DNA of 64,000 nt from Vibrio sp. SCSIO 43137 (GTDB taxonomy: Bacteria; Pseudomonadota; Gammaproteobacteria; Enterobacterales; Vibrionaceae): the NCBI RefSeq assembly GCF_028201475.1, contig NZ_CP116384.1:1302001-1366000 (forward strand). Direction: 5' to 3'. How positions within the stretch are numbered: position 1 is the stretch's first letter; each line of letters opens with the position of its first letter. The position numbers and the translations under genes are program-made. A model generated the notes under the pieces. It searched no databases. It saw only the letters and a list, made by a program, of their open reading frames with translations, and was not told where the DNA came from. Positions 54,614 through 62,958 of the stretch are shown piece by piece.

Positions 54614-55756
54614 TCAAGCGGTTATTTTTGCATCCGATATGCTTTGCACATTGCTTACGGTGCCTGTCCCCATTACGTTGCCCATTACGCTGACTGGCGC
54701 CTGAGTGGGTTTAATACGCTTTCCTTGAGTATCGAACAAGTGAAGATTGCTGTGATCGACATAAAGGTTAAGCGGCTTTTCCAGTGCAAACTCAGTTTCA
54801 GCTGTAACGGCAGTAAATGAGTGTTCCCCTACCTTACCGTGCACGAGCTGGTTCGGACCAAGAGGTTCAATTACGCTGATATTCAGCACAAGCTCTAATC
54901 CATCACGCAACGGCTGGGTATCTGCATGTTCAGGACGTATACCTAAAGTGACTGGCTGATTAAGACCGCTATACTCCGGCAGCGGAATATTGTGTCCGGC
55001 CAAAGATAAAATGCCATCAACCAAGGTTGCTGACAAAAAATTCATTGCCGGACTCCCCATAAAACTTGCCACAAACTGACTGGCCGGTTGATGGTATACC
55101 TCAGACGGTGTACCCACTTGTTCAATTTCACCCTGATTTAAAACCACAATACGATCGGCAAGGGTCATGGCTTCTACTTGATCGTGAGTAACATATACGC
55201 TGGTAACTCCCAGCTCACGCTGTAGCTTCTTGATCTTTAATCGCATATGGGCACGAAGTGCGGCATCAAGATTTGAAAGAGGCTCATCAAACAGAAACAA
55301 CTGAGGGTCACGTACAATGGCTCTCCCCATAGCGACGCGTTGTCTCTGGCCACCGGATAGTTTTGCCGGTTTACGCTGCAAATACTCTTCGATCTTAAGT
55401 GTTTTCGCTACGCTCTGGATCTTTTCATCAATCACCGATTTGTCGACACCACGGTTTTTCAGGCCGTAAGCCAGGTTGTTATACACCGTCATATGTGGAT
55501 ACAAAGCATAGTTCTGGAACACCATTGCTATATCGCGTTGTGCCGGCTTTTCCCTGTCTACACGCCGGTTATTAAGGTGTATTTCTCCACCTGAAATCGA
55601 TTCAAGGCCGGCAATTGAGCGCAGAATAGAGGATTTGCCACAACCGGAAGGGCCGACAAGAACAATAAACTCGCCGTTGGCGATATCCAGATTGACCCCT
55701 TTAACCGCCTGATGGCCGTTTTCATAGGTTTTTACCAATTGCTTTATTTCTAACAT
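54614..55756 (-). CDS. ugpC: glycerol-3-phosphate ABC transporter ATPase (UgpC/MalK type) with extended tail
   Basis: 380 residues. Walker A GPSGCGKSS, LSGGQRQR, Walker B LFDEPLSNLD, H-loop YVTHD, and a MalK/UgpC-type C-terminal regulatory domain ending LHLFDTQGKRI at about 350. The remaining 30 residues (KPTQAPVSVMGNVMGTGTV...) are extra compared with the family and are encoded partly by a copy of the GGGGACAGGCACC repeat. Last gene of the ugp operon, order B-A-E-C. Confidence 0.9.
   Translation of the reverse strand: MLEIKQLVKTYENGHQAVKGVNLDIANGEFIVLVGPSGCGKSSILRSIAGLESISGGEIHLNNRRVDREKPAQRDIAMVFQNYALYPHMTVYNNLAYGLKNRGVDKSVIDEKIQSVAKTLKIEEYLQRKPAKLSGGQRQRVAMGRAIVRDPQLFLFDEPLSNLDAALRAHMRLKIKKLQRELGVTSVYVTHDQVEAMTLADRIVVLNQGEIEQVGTPSEVYHQPASQFVASFMGSPAMNFLSATLVDGILSLAGHNIPLPEYSGLNQPVTLGIRPEHADTQPLRDGLELVLNISVIEPLGPNQLVHGKVGEHSFTAVTAETEFALEKPLNLYVDHSNLHLFDTQGKRIKPTQAPVSVMGNVMGTGTVSNVQSISDAKITA
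54659..54675 (-). repeat. GGGGACAGGCACC repeat copy inside the ugpC tail
   Basis: On the minus strand TAATGGGGACAGGCACC, two mismatches from the 17 bases at 47398-47414 and encoding part of VMGTGTV. Preceded by a second GTAATGGG. Confidence 0.65.
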
Positions 55757-55775
55757 TTTTTATTCGCTCTACAGT

Positions 55776-56618
55776 CTATTTTTCGCTCTCAACCAGTCCT
55801 TTTACGAACCAGCGCTGAAAGATAATCACCACCAAGACTGGTGGTAGCATGGCAAGGATCACCATGGCAAAAGCATAGTTATATCTGGGATCCGGCGTCT
55901 CATTGATATTGGCCAGAATCTGTTTAATACCCATCACTATGGTGTTATAGCTTTCATCTGTGGTCATCATGATCGGCCAAAGGTATTGGTTCCAGCCCAC
56001 CACAAACATAATGATAAAGATGGCCGCCATCATGGTCCGGGAGAGGGGAAGCAAGATATCTTTGATAAAGCGCAGTGGCCCAGCATTATCCAGTTGAGCA
56101 GCCTCCAGCAGTTCATCGGGTATGGTTTTGAAGAACTGTCGAAAGAAAAAGGTCGCCGTGGCTGACGCAATCAAAGGAACGATCAGGCCGGAATAGCTGT
56201 TTAGCATACCCAGCTTTGAAACTACTTCATAAGAAGGAATAATGCGCACTTCCAGAGGCAGCAGCAGGGTAACAAAGATCAGCCAGAACCATGCACTGGC
56301 GTAAGGCAGCCGGAAATAGACCAAGGCATAAGCTGCACATATCGAGATAAGGATTTTGCCTATAGCAAACCCCAGCCCCATAACCAGTGAGTTCACAATC
56401 ATGGTCTGAGCTGTTACACCGGCAGAGAAACCTTGATCCGTATTCCACGCCTTATCATAAACTTCGTTAAAACTGTCACCCGGAAGCCATTGCAGGCCTT
56501 GCGTCAGTATAGTGGCCGAATCATGGGTAGAACTGGCAAAAATAAGCCAGATAGGGAAAAGCATAAAAGCGGCTCCCAGTATAAGAATGATATGGTCACT
56601 AATTCTGTCTGTTTTCAT
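55776..56618 (-). CDS. ugpE: glycerol-3-phosphate ABC transporter permease UgpE
   Basis: 280 residues from ATG 56618 (MKTDRISDHIILILGA), preceded by GGAAGGTAAG; the longer frame to 56789 overlaps ugpA and is not used. Six helices with the EAA loop (DELLEAAQLDNAGPLRFI). Forms the channel with UgpA. Confidence 0.88.
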   Translation of the reverse strand: MKTDRISDHIILILGAAFMLFPIWLIFASSTHDSATILTQGLQWLPGDSFNEVYDKAWNTDQGFSAGVTAQTMIVNSLVMGLGFAIGKILISICAAYALVYFRLPYASAWFWLIFVTLLLPLEVRIIPSYEVVSKLGMLNSYSGLIVPLIASATATFFFRQFFKTIPDELLEAAQLDNAGPLRFIKDILLPLSRTMMAAIFIIMFVVGWNQYLWPIMMTTDESYNTIVMGIKQILANINETPDPRYNYAFAMVILAMLPPVLVVIIFQRWFVKGLVESEK

Positions 56619-56631
56619 AATCTTACCTTCC

Positions 56632-57513
56632 CTAGTAGTGCACACGTTTTTCAATGAAACGGAACTGCAGATAAGTGAGCCCCAGCACCATTGCCAGCAA
56701 TACCACCGACTGAGCCGAGCTGCCGCCAAGGTCTGCGCCCACAAAGCCATCACTAAACACCTTGTATACCAGTGTTGTAGTTGAGCCACCGGGGCCTCCG
56801 GAAGTCATCATGTCGATAACGCCAAAGGTATCGAAAAAGGCATAGGTAAGATTAATCACCAGCAGGAAAAAACCGGTAGGAGCCAGCAGTGGGAAAGTAA
56901 TGGTCCAGAAGCGCCTTGTATCACTGATACAATCCAGCGTAGATGCCTCTTTAACAGATCCCGGGATGGACTGAAGGCCAGCCAGAAAATAGACGAAGTT
57001 AACCGAAATTTGCTTCCATACAGAAACGATAACCAGCACAACAATGGCATCGCCGGAATCGGTCTGAAAACTAAACTCAATGCCCAGTGCCTTAAACAGA
57101 TCGACAAAAATACCTAAATGAGGGCTGAACAAGAAAGTACCCATCACACCAGCCACCGCCGGAGCAACGGCATACACCCAGGTTAGGGTGATCCGGTAGG
57201 CACTTTTTCCGTGAATAACATTGTTGGCCTTCACTGCCAGCAGCAAAGCCAGCGCCAGTGAAAGAAAGGAAACCAGCACTGAAAAATAGAGGGTAAAACC
57301 GACAGACTTTAGGTACTCATCTGATTCAAAAAGTATGCTGTAGTTTTCCAGCCAGACAAAGGTAGAAGACATTCCCCAGGGATCTTCCAGCATAAAGGAG
57401 AGATAAACCGCCTGAGCTGCCGGGTAGATAAAAAATATCGCAATAATTAAAACCTGCGGAGCCAAAAATAAGTATGGCAAGGGAGAGTGCCGGAATTGTT
57501 GACGACGTTCCAC
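56632..57513 (-). CDS. ugpA: glycerol-3-phosphate ABC transporter permease UgpA
   Basis: 293 residues, six helices; PYLFLAPQVLIIAIFFIYP and YSILFESDEYLKSVGFTLYF near the N-terminus, EAA-type loop KEASTLDCISDTRRFW, and C-terminal TMTSGGPGGST-type segment (MTSGGPGGSTTTLVYK) as in MalF/UgpA-like permeases. 13 bases before ugpE. Confidence 0.9.
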   Translation of the reverse strand: MERRQQFRHSPLPYLFLAPQVLIIAIFFIYPAAQAVYLSFMLEDPWGMSSTFVWLENYSILFESDEYLKSVGFTLYFSVLVSFLSLALALLLAVKANNVIHGKSAYRITLTWVYAVAPAVAGVMGTFLFSPHLGIFVDLFKALGIEFSFQTDSGDAIVVLVIVSVWKQISVNFVYFLAGLQSIPGSVKEASTLDCISDTRRFWTITFPLLAPTGFFLLVINLTYAFFDTFGVIDMMTSGGPGGSTTTLVYKVFSDGFVGADLGGSSAQSVVLLAMVLGLTYLQFRFIEKRVHY

Positions 57514-57578
57514 GTGGACTCCAGAAATAGATAAAAGGAAAGCCCCGCCAGTTTCAGGCGAGGCTCAAGAGCAGCTAA

Positions 57579-58874
57579 TTATTTAACTGTGCGGGCAAAG
57601 CGCTTAAGAAGTTGCTGAGCTTCAGCATCGATCTTCTTCAGGCTTGGCTTAACTTCTGATTCGCCGGCGAAAATCTTGTCTGTTTCGCGGAACATCACCT
57701 CACGAATCTGAGGATAGAAACCAAGGCGGTAACCTTTTGTCCATTCGCCACCAGACAGGCTTAGCTGTTTAACACCAACTTCTGCATCGGGGCTCTCATT
57801 GTAGTAACCAGATTTTTTAGTCAGTTCATAAGCCGCGTTGGTCACAGGGACATAACCCGTGGTTTTGTGCCAGTTCATCTGTACTTCAGGGCTGGTCAGA
57901 TAGTTGAAAAAGGCTGCAACCCCTTTATCTTCTGCTTTGTTATGGCCTGACAGGGCAAACAGAGCTGCACCGCCGATAAAGGTGACACCGGCGTTTTTGT
58001 CGACAGATTTCCAGTAAGGCAGGAAGGTAGTACCCAGTTTAAAATCAACACGGTCGCGCAGGCCGCCAAAGGAACCAGAGGAGCCAATCCACATTGCTAC
58101 CTCTTTACGCTCAAACGGGGTCTGGTTAGCAGACCAGTCTTTACCGTAGTACTTGTAGTAACCTTTATCTGCCCACTCTTTCATCTTGGTAAAGTGCATT
58201 TGCAGGTTGTTAGTGCTGTACATCACTTTAGTCGCCGGCGCATCGTATCCGTTGTTTTTATCAGCCAGTTGCTGGTTGTGGCGGGACTTAAAGTTTTCGA
58301 AGAAGATCCATGGAGTGTGAGACTGAGAAAACGCAGCGTAACCCTTTTCTTTCAGGATTTTGGCAACGACTTCCATCTCTTCATAGGTTTTTGGCGCATC
58401 AACACCAGCTTCAGCCAGAATATCGCGATTGAAATAAAGTACAGGGGTTGAGCTGTTAAATGGCATGCCAACCATTTTTCCTGCACTATCCGCGTAGAAG
58501 TTACGTACACCGGCAAGGTAGTCTGATGGGGTAAAGCTGTAGCCGGATTCAAGCATAATATCCTGAACAGGCTTAGCAACCCCTTTTGCATTCATAATCG
58601 TAGCCGCACCAGCATCAAACACCTGAAGAATGTTTGGTGATTCACTTGCTCGGAAAGCGGCGATACCGGCAGTGAGAGTCTCTGTGTAAGATCCCTTATA
58701 AACAGGAATAACCTTGTAATCATTCTGAGATGCGTTGAAGTCAGTCGCGATTTTATTAACGGTTTCACCAAGCTGACCACCCATTGCATGCCACCATGTT
58801 ACTTCTGTTGCCGCCAGAGCTGATCCAGATACAGCCGCTGAAAGCATGCCGGTAATCCATAAGTGTTTCATCAT
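57579..58874 (-). CDS. ugpB: glycerol-3-phosphate ABC transporter binding protein UgpB
   Basis: 431 residues. Signal peptide ending SALAATE; EVTWWHAMGGQLGETVNKIATDFNASQ is the UgpB start, and later FNSSTPVLYFNRD and GGAALFALSGH. E. coli UgpB binds sn-glycerol 3-phosphate and glycerophosphodiesters. Tandem AAGGA ribosome sites precede ATG 58874; the next ATG codon is the alternative. First gene of ugpBAEC. Confidence 0.9.
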   Translation of the reverse strand: MMKHLWITGMLSAAVSGSALAATEVTWWHAMGGQLGETVNKIATDFNASQNDYKVIPVYKGSYTETLTAGIAAFRASESPNILQVFDAGAATIMNAKGVAKPVQDIMLESGYSFTPSDYLAGVRNFYADSAGKMVGMPFNSSTPVLYFNRDILAEAGVDAPKTYEEMEVVAKILKEKGYAAFSQSHTPWIFFENFKSRHNQQLADKNNGYDAPATKVMYSTNNLQMHFTKMKEWADKGYYKYYGKDWSANQTPFERKEVAMWIGSSGSFGGLRDRVDFKLGTTFLPYWKSVDKNAGVTFIGGAALFALSGHNKAEDKGVAAFFNYLTSPEVQMNWHKTTGYVPVTNAAYELTKKSGYYNESPDAEVGVKQLSLSGGEWTKGYRLGFYPQIREVMFRETDKIFAGESEVKPSLKKIDAEAQQLLKRFARTVK

Positions 58875-59188
58875 TCCTTTCCTTTGTTTTGTAGTTTCGT
58901 ATCGTTTCTTACAGAGTTCGTTTATTTCGTTTCGAAGCTATTTTTCACGGAAAAGATGACAATTATGTTTCGTTTGAATTTACCTTTAGTGAACGATTTA
59001 TGTCCAATAGATGACCATAAACGGCGGAAATATTTGGATTAAAAAATACTCAAGATGAATACTAGAGTGCCTTTGAAAATATATTTAATTGATGTTTGCT
59101 GCAATGAGAAAGCCGGTGATGAACATGAGCCTTTTCCTTTGAGGCTGAGCTAATTGCACTTTGTTAACTCTTGATGCCCGTCTTTACC
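58875..59188. other. ugpB upstream region with TTCGTT repeats
   Basis: About 310 bases without a gene. The part next to ugpB has repeated TTCGT motifs (GTTTCGTATCGTTTC, TTCGTTTATTTCGTTTCGAAG at 58918-58938, TATGTTTCGTTTGAA). Their spacing resembles a GlpR-type operator set, but no clean 20-bp palindrome is seen, and no PhoB box. Confidence 0.45.
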
Positions 59189-60526
59189 CTACTCCACCAT
59201 TGCAACTGATTTATCAGCTAATAGCTGAGCTTTTAAAAATGGTAATAACACCAGTCCTATTGTTGCGGAAGCGGTTGCTATTACCGTGAAAAAACCGTTC
59301 CAGTGGTAGTTTTCAACGATGAGCGCCAGTGGGTAGCCTGCAATCGCTGCACCGACATAAGCAAACAGACTGATAAATCCGGTTGATGCCCCGGGCGAAT
59401 GTTTGTGTGAGCATTCGGCCGCCGCCATGCAAATAAGCATTTGTGGGCCACAGACGAAAAAACCGATAGCGAAAAAGCAGCCTGCCTGAAGAATGTATAT
59501 CTCTTTGGGTATTACCCAAAACGCAGATACAGAGAAAAATACACCGATAGAAAATAGCAGTGTCATTGGAATGCGGTTACCATGGAAAAGTGAATCCGCC
59601 CCTTTACCGGCAACCAGTGATCCAACAAAGCCACCCACTTCAAACAGAGCTAATATGGAGTTTGCCGTCATCAAGTTGTAACCGTGTTGCTGCGTTAAAT
59701 AGAGGTTTCCCCAGTCATTAATTCCTATCCGGACGATATAGATAAGTATGTAACTGAGGGCAAGCAACCAGATATATTTATTAGCAAACACGTATTTCTT
59801 AACAATATCCCTGTAGCTTAGCCCCTGCCCATACAACTCCTGACTCAACTCCAGCTGATCATTGCGCCATCTGCCGATAGAGGGTAAGCCTAAGCTTGTC
59901 GGTTTGTCTTTTAAACGTAAACAGAGGTAAACCCCGATAAAAACACCAATAATTCCGGGAACAATCATGCCTTCCCGCCAGCCGTAGTGCAGGGTTAAAA
60001 AGCCTACCAATATCGACAGTGAGGCATTCCCTACATTATGAGCCGTATTCCAGATAGACCACCACAGCCCCCGCTCAGTTCTTGAATACCAAGTAGTTAG
60101 CAGTTGTGAACAACTGGGAAACCCACAGCCCTGAAACACAGCATTCAGTATCCACAGAGAGAAAAACACAAAGATTGAATCAGACAGGCCACAGAAAATA
60201 TTGATAACACCAGTAATGATTAAACCAACGCCCATAAAATATCTTGGGTTAGTGTTATCTGCGATAAAGCCGGAGAAGAACTTAGAAAAACCATAAACGA
60301 TATAAAACAATGTACCGATAAAGCCAATATCAGATATATCCAGTCCAAAATCGTTAATCAGTTCCGGCATGACATAGTTAAAGCTCTTTCTGGTGAAGTA
60401 ATAACCTGCATAGCCAATGTATAAGCTGAACAAAATCTGATAACGAAGTTGCTTATAAGTTGAGTCGACCTGCTGTTTATTTTGGATGGCAGGTTGCTCA
60501 GACCCGGATTTAAAAAAACCAAACAT
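59189..60526 (-). CDS. uhpC: hexose phosphate sensor/transporter UhpC
   Basis: 445 residues, 12 predicted helices of the organophosphate:phosphate antiporter family (YFTRKSFNYVMPELI, GRKS-type loop absent, TTWYSRTERGLWWSIWNTAHNVG). UhpC binds external glucose 6-phosphate and activates UhpB. Its place directly after uhpB on the same strand supports the sensor role rather than the transporter. Confidence 0.9.
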   Translation of the reverse strand: MFGFFKSGSEQPAIQNKQQVDSTYKQLRYQILFSLYIGYAGYYFTRKSFNYVMPELINDFGLDISDIGFIGTLFYIVYGFSKFFSGFIADNTNPRYFMGVGLIITGVINIFCGLSDSIFVFFSLWILNAVFQGCGFPSCSQLLTTWYSRTERGLWWSIWNTAHNVGNASLSILVGFLTLHYGWREGMIVPGIIGVFIGVYLCLRLKDKPTSLGLPSIGRWRNDQLELSQELYGQGLSYRDIVKKYVFANKYIWLLALSYILIYIVRIGINDWGNLYLTQQHGYNLMTANSILALFEVGGFVGSLVAGKGADSLFHGNRIPMTLLFSIGVFFSVSAFWVIPKEIYILQAGCFFAIGFFVCGPQMLICMAAAECSHKHSPGASTGFISLFAYVGAAIAGYPLALIVENYHWNGFFTVIATASATIGLVLLPFLKAQLLADKSVAMVE

Positions 60527-60537
60527 AAATATCCTTA

Positions 60538-62058
60538 TCAGTTCGCAGGTAACACAACAGTCAGCTTGGTTCCTGACCGGCCCTGATAGTCATACTGAAC
60601 GGAACAAATATTAAACTCACCGCCCAGTGCAATAACCCGTTCTTTTATTCCGGCCAGTCCGAGGCCACGTTTTGTTTCTTCTGCCTTAAACCCAATACCA
60701 TTGTCTGCAATACTCAGGCAGAAATGGCTGCCCTCATCGACTGTTTGACTTGAAAAAGAAACTTTTACCTCAGATGCTTTTGCGTACTTAATAATATTAT
60801 TTAATGCTTCCTGAGTTATTCTAAACAGCGTTGCTTTAAAAACATCGTTAAGTTCAGACTCTTCAATTTTGAATAAAACAGAAACCTTGATGTGCTGAGA
60901 GTCAAACTCCAACTCATTAATCAATTGATTGACCGCACCTTTCAGGCCCAAGTCATCAAGAGATTTAGGTCTCAGGCGTTCCAGTAATCCCCGGGTGGTG
61001 TCGTAAATATTAAGGGAGAGTTGCTCTATGCTTCTGGCATACTCACTTTCTTTTTCATCGCTGTTTATTCGCTGAAGAATGCTGGATTTTATCCGTATAG
61101 CGGTAATATTCTGGCCGATTTCATCATGAATCTCGCGGGCCACCTCACTACGTACTCCTTCTTCAGCCTTTATCAGCTTTCTGGTTAAATTTTTATTTCT
61201 GGTTAACTCTTGTTTTAACCGGCTGTTTAGCTCTCTTTGCCGCTGTATCCCAACCCCTAATAACACACCTGTCAGAGTCTGAGCCGATATTGACAGCAAT
61301 AAATCCGTCGTTGATAAGTTGGCACCGGTATGTGTGGCTATAATGGCAATACCATTAAATAAGGTAGCTAATAAAGCGCCCTGCCAGCCGTAGTGGTAGG
61401 CTAACAATATTATCGGAATGGCAAGGCAGAAAGGTGCAAACTGACTTAACTCTTCTGGAAGTGCTGACTGGGCAAATATACTGGCGGTAAACAGTAGCAA
61501 AAAAAACAGAATATGCTGCTTTCGTAAGTTAACCGGTTTTCCGGCCAGAGTGGCTGTTAACGGTTCCCATGAGTTCTGAAACAAGTAGCTCCATACCAGA
61601 TAGCAACTAGGCACTAACATCAGACCACCGGCAACGCTGGATAGCAGGGCGAGCCATAAACTATCGTAGTAAAGGTAATAACATAACCCGTTGACAGACG
61701 AGGTAACAAAGATAACCAAACCAATAACATAGAGCCTTTTCCATTGGTTTCCGTGATAGTGTTTTTGTGCAATGGCAATAACACCGATACTTATAATGCT
61801 GGCTACAATAAGGAACAGAAAGTCATAAGGATTAAACAAAAAACCTACTGCAATAATTAGTATTAATTCAGCAGAATATATTGAATCCCAGTATTTTTTA
61901 TCACAATGGAGTGCAATACCGGTTCTCAATCCAAACGGAAACAATAAATAAGACAATGCAAGATCATTTAAAAAATGGTTAGACAGCATCCACAAACAAA
62001 ATAGGCAGCATGTCATAAAAAACCATAAATAAATATTAACAACAATACTATTACGCAT
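60538..62058 (-). CDS. uhpB: sensor histidine kinase UhpB
   Basis: 506 residues from ATG 62058, which overlaps the uhpA stop (TAATG); the frame also reads from a GTG at 62067. N-terminal MASE1-type eight-helix membrane domain, then HisKA_3 with phosphorylated His in AREIHDEIGQNI and a HATPase domain (TQEALNNIIKYAK, DNGIGF, GLGLAGIKERV). It phosphorylates UhpA on signal from UhpC. 11 bases from uhpC. Confidence 0.92.
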   Translation of the reverse strand: MRNSIVVNIYLWFFMTCCLFCLWMLSNHFLNDLALSYLLFPFGLRTGIALHCDKKYWDSIYSAELILIIAVGFLFNPYDFLFLIVASIISIGVIAIAQKHYHGNQWKRLYVIGLVIFVTSSVNGLCYYLYYDSLWLALLSSVAGGLMLVPSCYLVWSYLFQNSWEPLTATLAGKPVNLRKQHILFFLLLFTASIFAQSALPEELSQFAPFCLAIPIILLAYHYGWQGALLATLFNGIAIIATHTGANLSTTDLLLSISAQTLTGVLLGVGIQRQRELNSRLKQELTRNKNLTRKLIKAEEGVRSEVAREIHDEIGQNITAIRIKSSILQRINSDEKESEYARSIEQLSLNIYDTTRGLLERLRPKSLDDLGLKGAVNQLINELEFDSQHIKVSVLFKIEESELNDVFKATLFRITQEALNNIIKYAKASEVKVSFSSQTVDEGSHFCLSIADNGIGFKAEETKRGLGLAGIKERVIALGGEFNICSVQYDYQGRSGTKLTVVLPAN

Positions 62059-62663
62059 TATATCCACTCTGATTCAAAACACTTCGCCAGCTCAACATTA
62101 TTTGTCACATTTAATTTATTCATTGCGTTTGCCCGGTGAATATGAACTGTTTTAGGACTTAACCCTAATGTTTCTGCAATTTTTTTAATATCCAATCCAT
62201 GAGCCAGTAATTCACCAACTTCCAGTTCTCTTTTGGTTAATATTCTGAAGTTATCGCTTCTTACACTATTTGCGAGCTTCTTAGATAAGTCGGAGGGAAT
62301 ATACTGTTTGTTCTTTGCCACAGTTCGTACAGCAAGAATCATTTCATCAGGGCTACACCGCTTACTAAGGAAGCCTTTCGCTCCTAATTTCAAGGCTTTA
62401 TCTATTACCGTTGCAGAATCATGCACACTCAGCATTATGCAGCGAACATAGGCAGACACTTCTTGTAATAACTCCAGTCCGCTCTTATCCGGCATGGATA
62501 TATCCAGAATACAGATATCCACATCACCGCTTTTCAGTCTATCGAATGCTTCAACAGCAGAGCTGTATTCTGCGGAAACTTGAATATCAGATTCCAGAGA
62601 AAGTAACTGAGCAAAACCGGAACGAACAATAACATGATCATCAATAAGAGCGACTTTAATCAT
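62058..62663 (-). CDS. uhpA: response regulator UhpA
   Basis: 201 residues. Receiver domain with acidic pair DD at 8-9 and phosphorylated Asp 54 in CILDISMPD; LuxR/FixJ helix-turn-helix at about 140-195 (LTKRELEVGELLAHGLDIKK, TLGLSPKTVHIHRANAMNKL). First gene of uhpABC, divergent from uhpT, which it activates. Two AGGAAA...TCCTAA elements in the intergenic region are its candidate sites. Confidence 0.92.
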   Translation of the reverse strand: MIKVALIDDHVIVRSGFAQLLSLESDIQVSAEYSSAVEAFDRLKSGDVDICILDISMPDKSGLELLQEVSAYVRCIMLSVHDSATVIDKALKLGAKGFLSKRCSPDEMILAVRTVAKNKQYIPSDLSKKLANSVRSDNFRILTKRELEVGELLAHGLDIKKIAETLGLSPKTVHIHRANAMNKLNVTNNVELAKCFESEWI

Positions 62664-62689
62664 AAATGTGCATCTAGCCTGAAATTTTC

Positions 62690-62704
62690 AGGAAAGATAC
62701 TCCT
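62690..62704. promoter_or_regulatory. candidate UhpA site, uhpA-proximal
   Basis: AGGAAAGATACTCCT, an AGGA/TCCT inverted repeat followed by AATTAAA; similar to 62870-62884. Confidence 0.4.
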
Positions 62705-62830
62705 AATTAAATAGTTATTCAAGTTGGTTTTTATTTTTATATAAAATTGATACCCAGCCACATTTTTATTTACATAAATTAACCTTTTCTAGAGTGATTG
62801 TTTTATTTACTTATTATCACAACTCTGAAA

Positions 62831-62846
62831 CGTGATAATAATCACG
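62831..62846. promoter_or_regulatory. CRP-like site upstream of uhpT
   Basis: CGTGAT-AATA-ATCACG, a perfect palindrome equal to CGTGA-N6-TCACG, which matches 8 of 10 CRP consensus positions. Its centre is about 120 bases before the uhpT start; E. coli uhpT also has a CRP site upstream of its UhpA sites. Confidence 0.65.
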
Positions 62847-62869
62847 AACAAACAATTAATCTGAAAAAC

Positions 62870-62884
62870 TAGGAAATCGTCCTA
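62870..62884. promoter_or_regulatory. candidate UhpA site, uhpT-proximal
   Basis: TAGGA-AATCG-TCCTA inverted repeat followed by ATTTAG, related to 62690-62704. It lies 75 bases before the uhpT start codon, between the CRP-like site and the presumed promoter. Confidence 0.45.
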
Positions 62885-62958
62885 ATTTAGTTTGCAAGTT
62901 TGTTTATAGAGTTAGCCCGTATTAAAACCCTATGTTGCTCACAACCTTAGAGGAAATT

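Noticed and set aside
56619..56789. 57-codon N-terminal extension of ugpE
   Set aside because: It overlaps ugpA out of frame and lacks homology; ATG 56618 has a good ribosome site.
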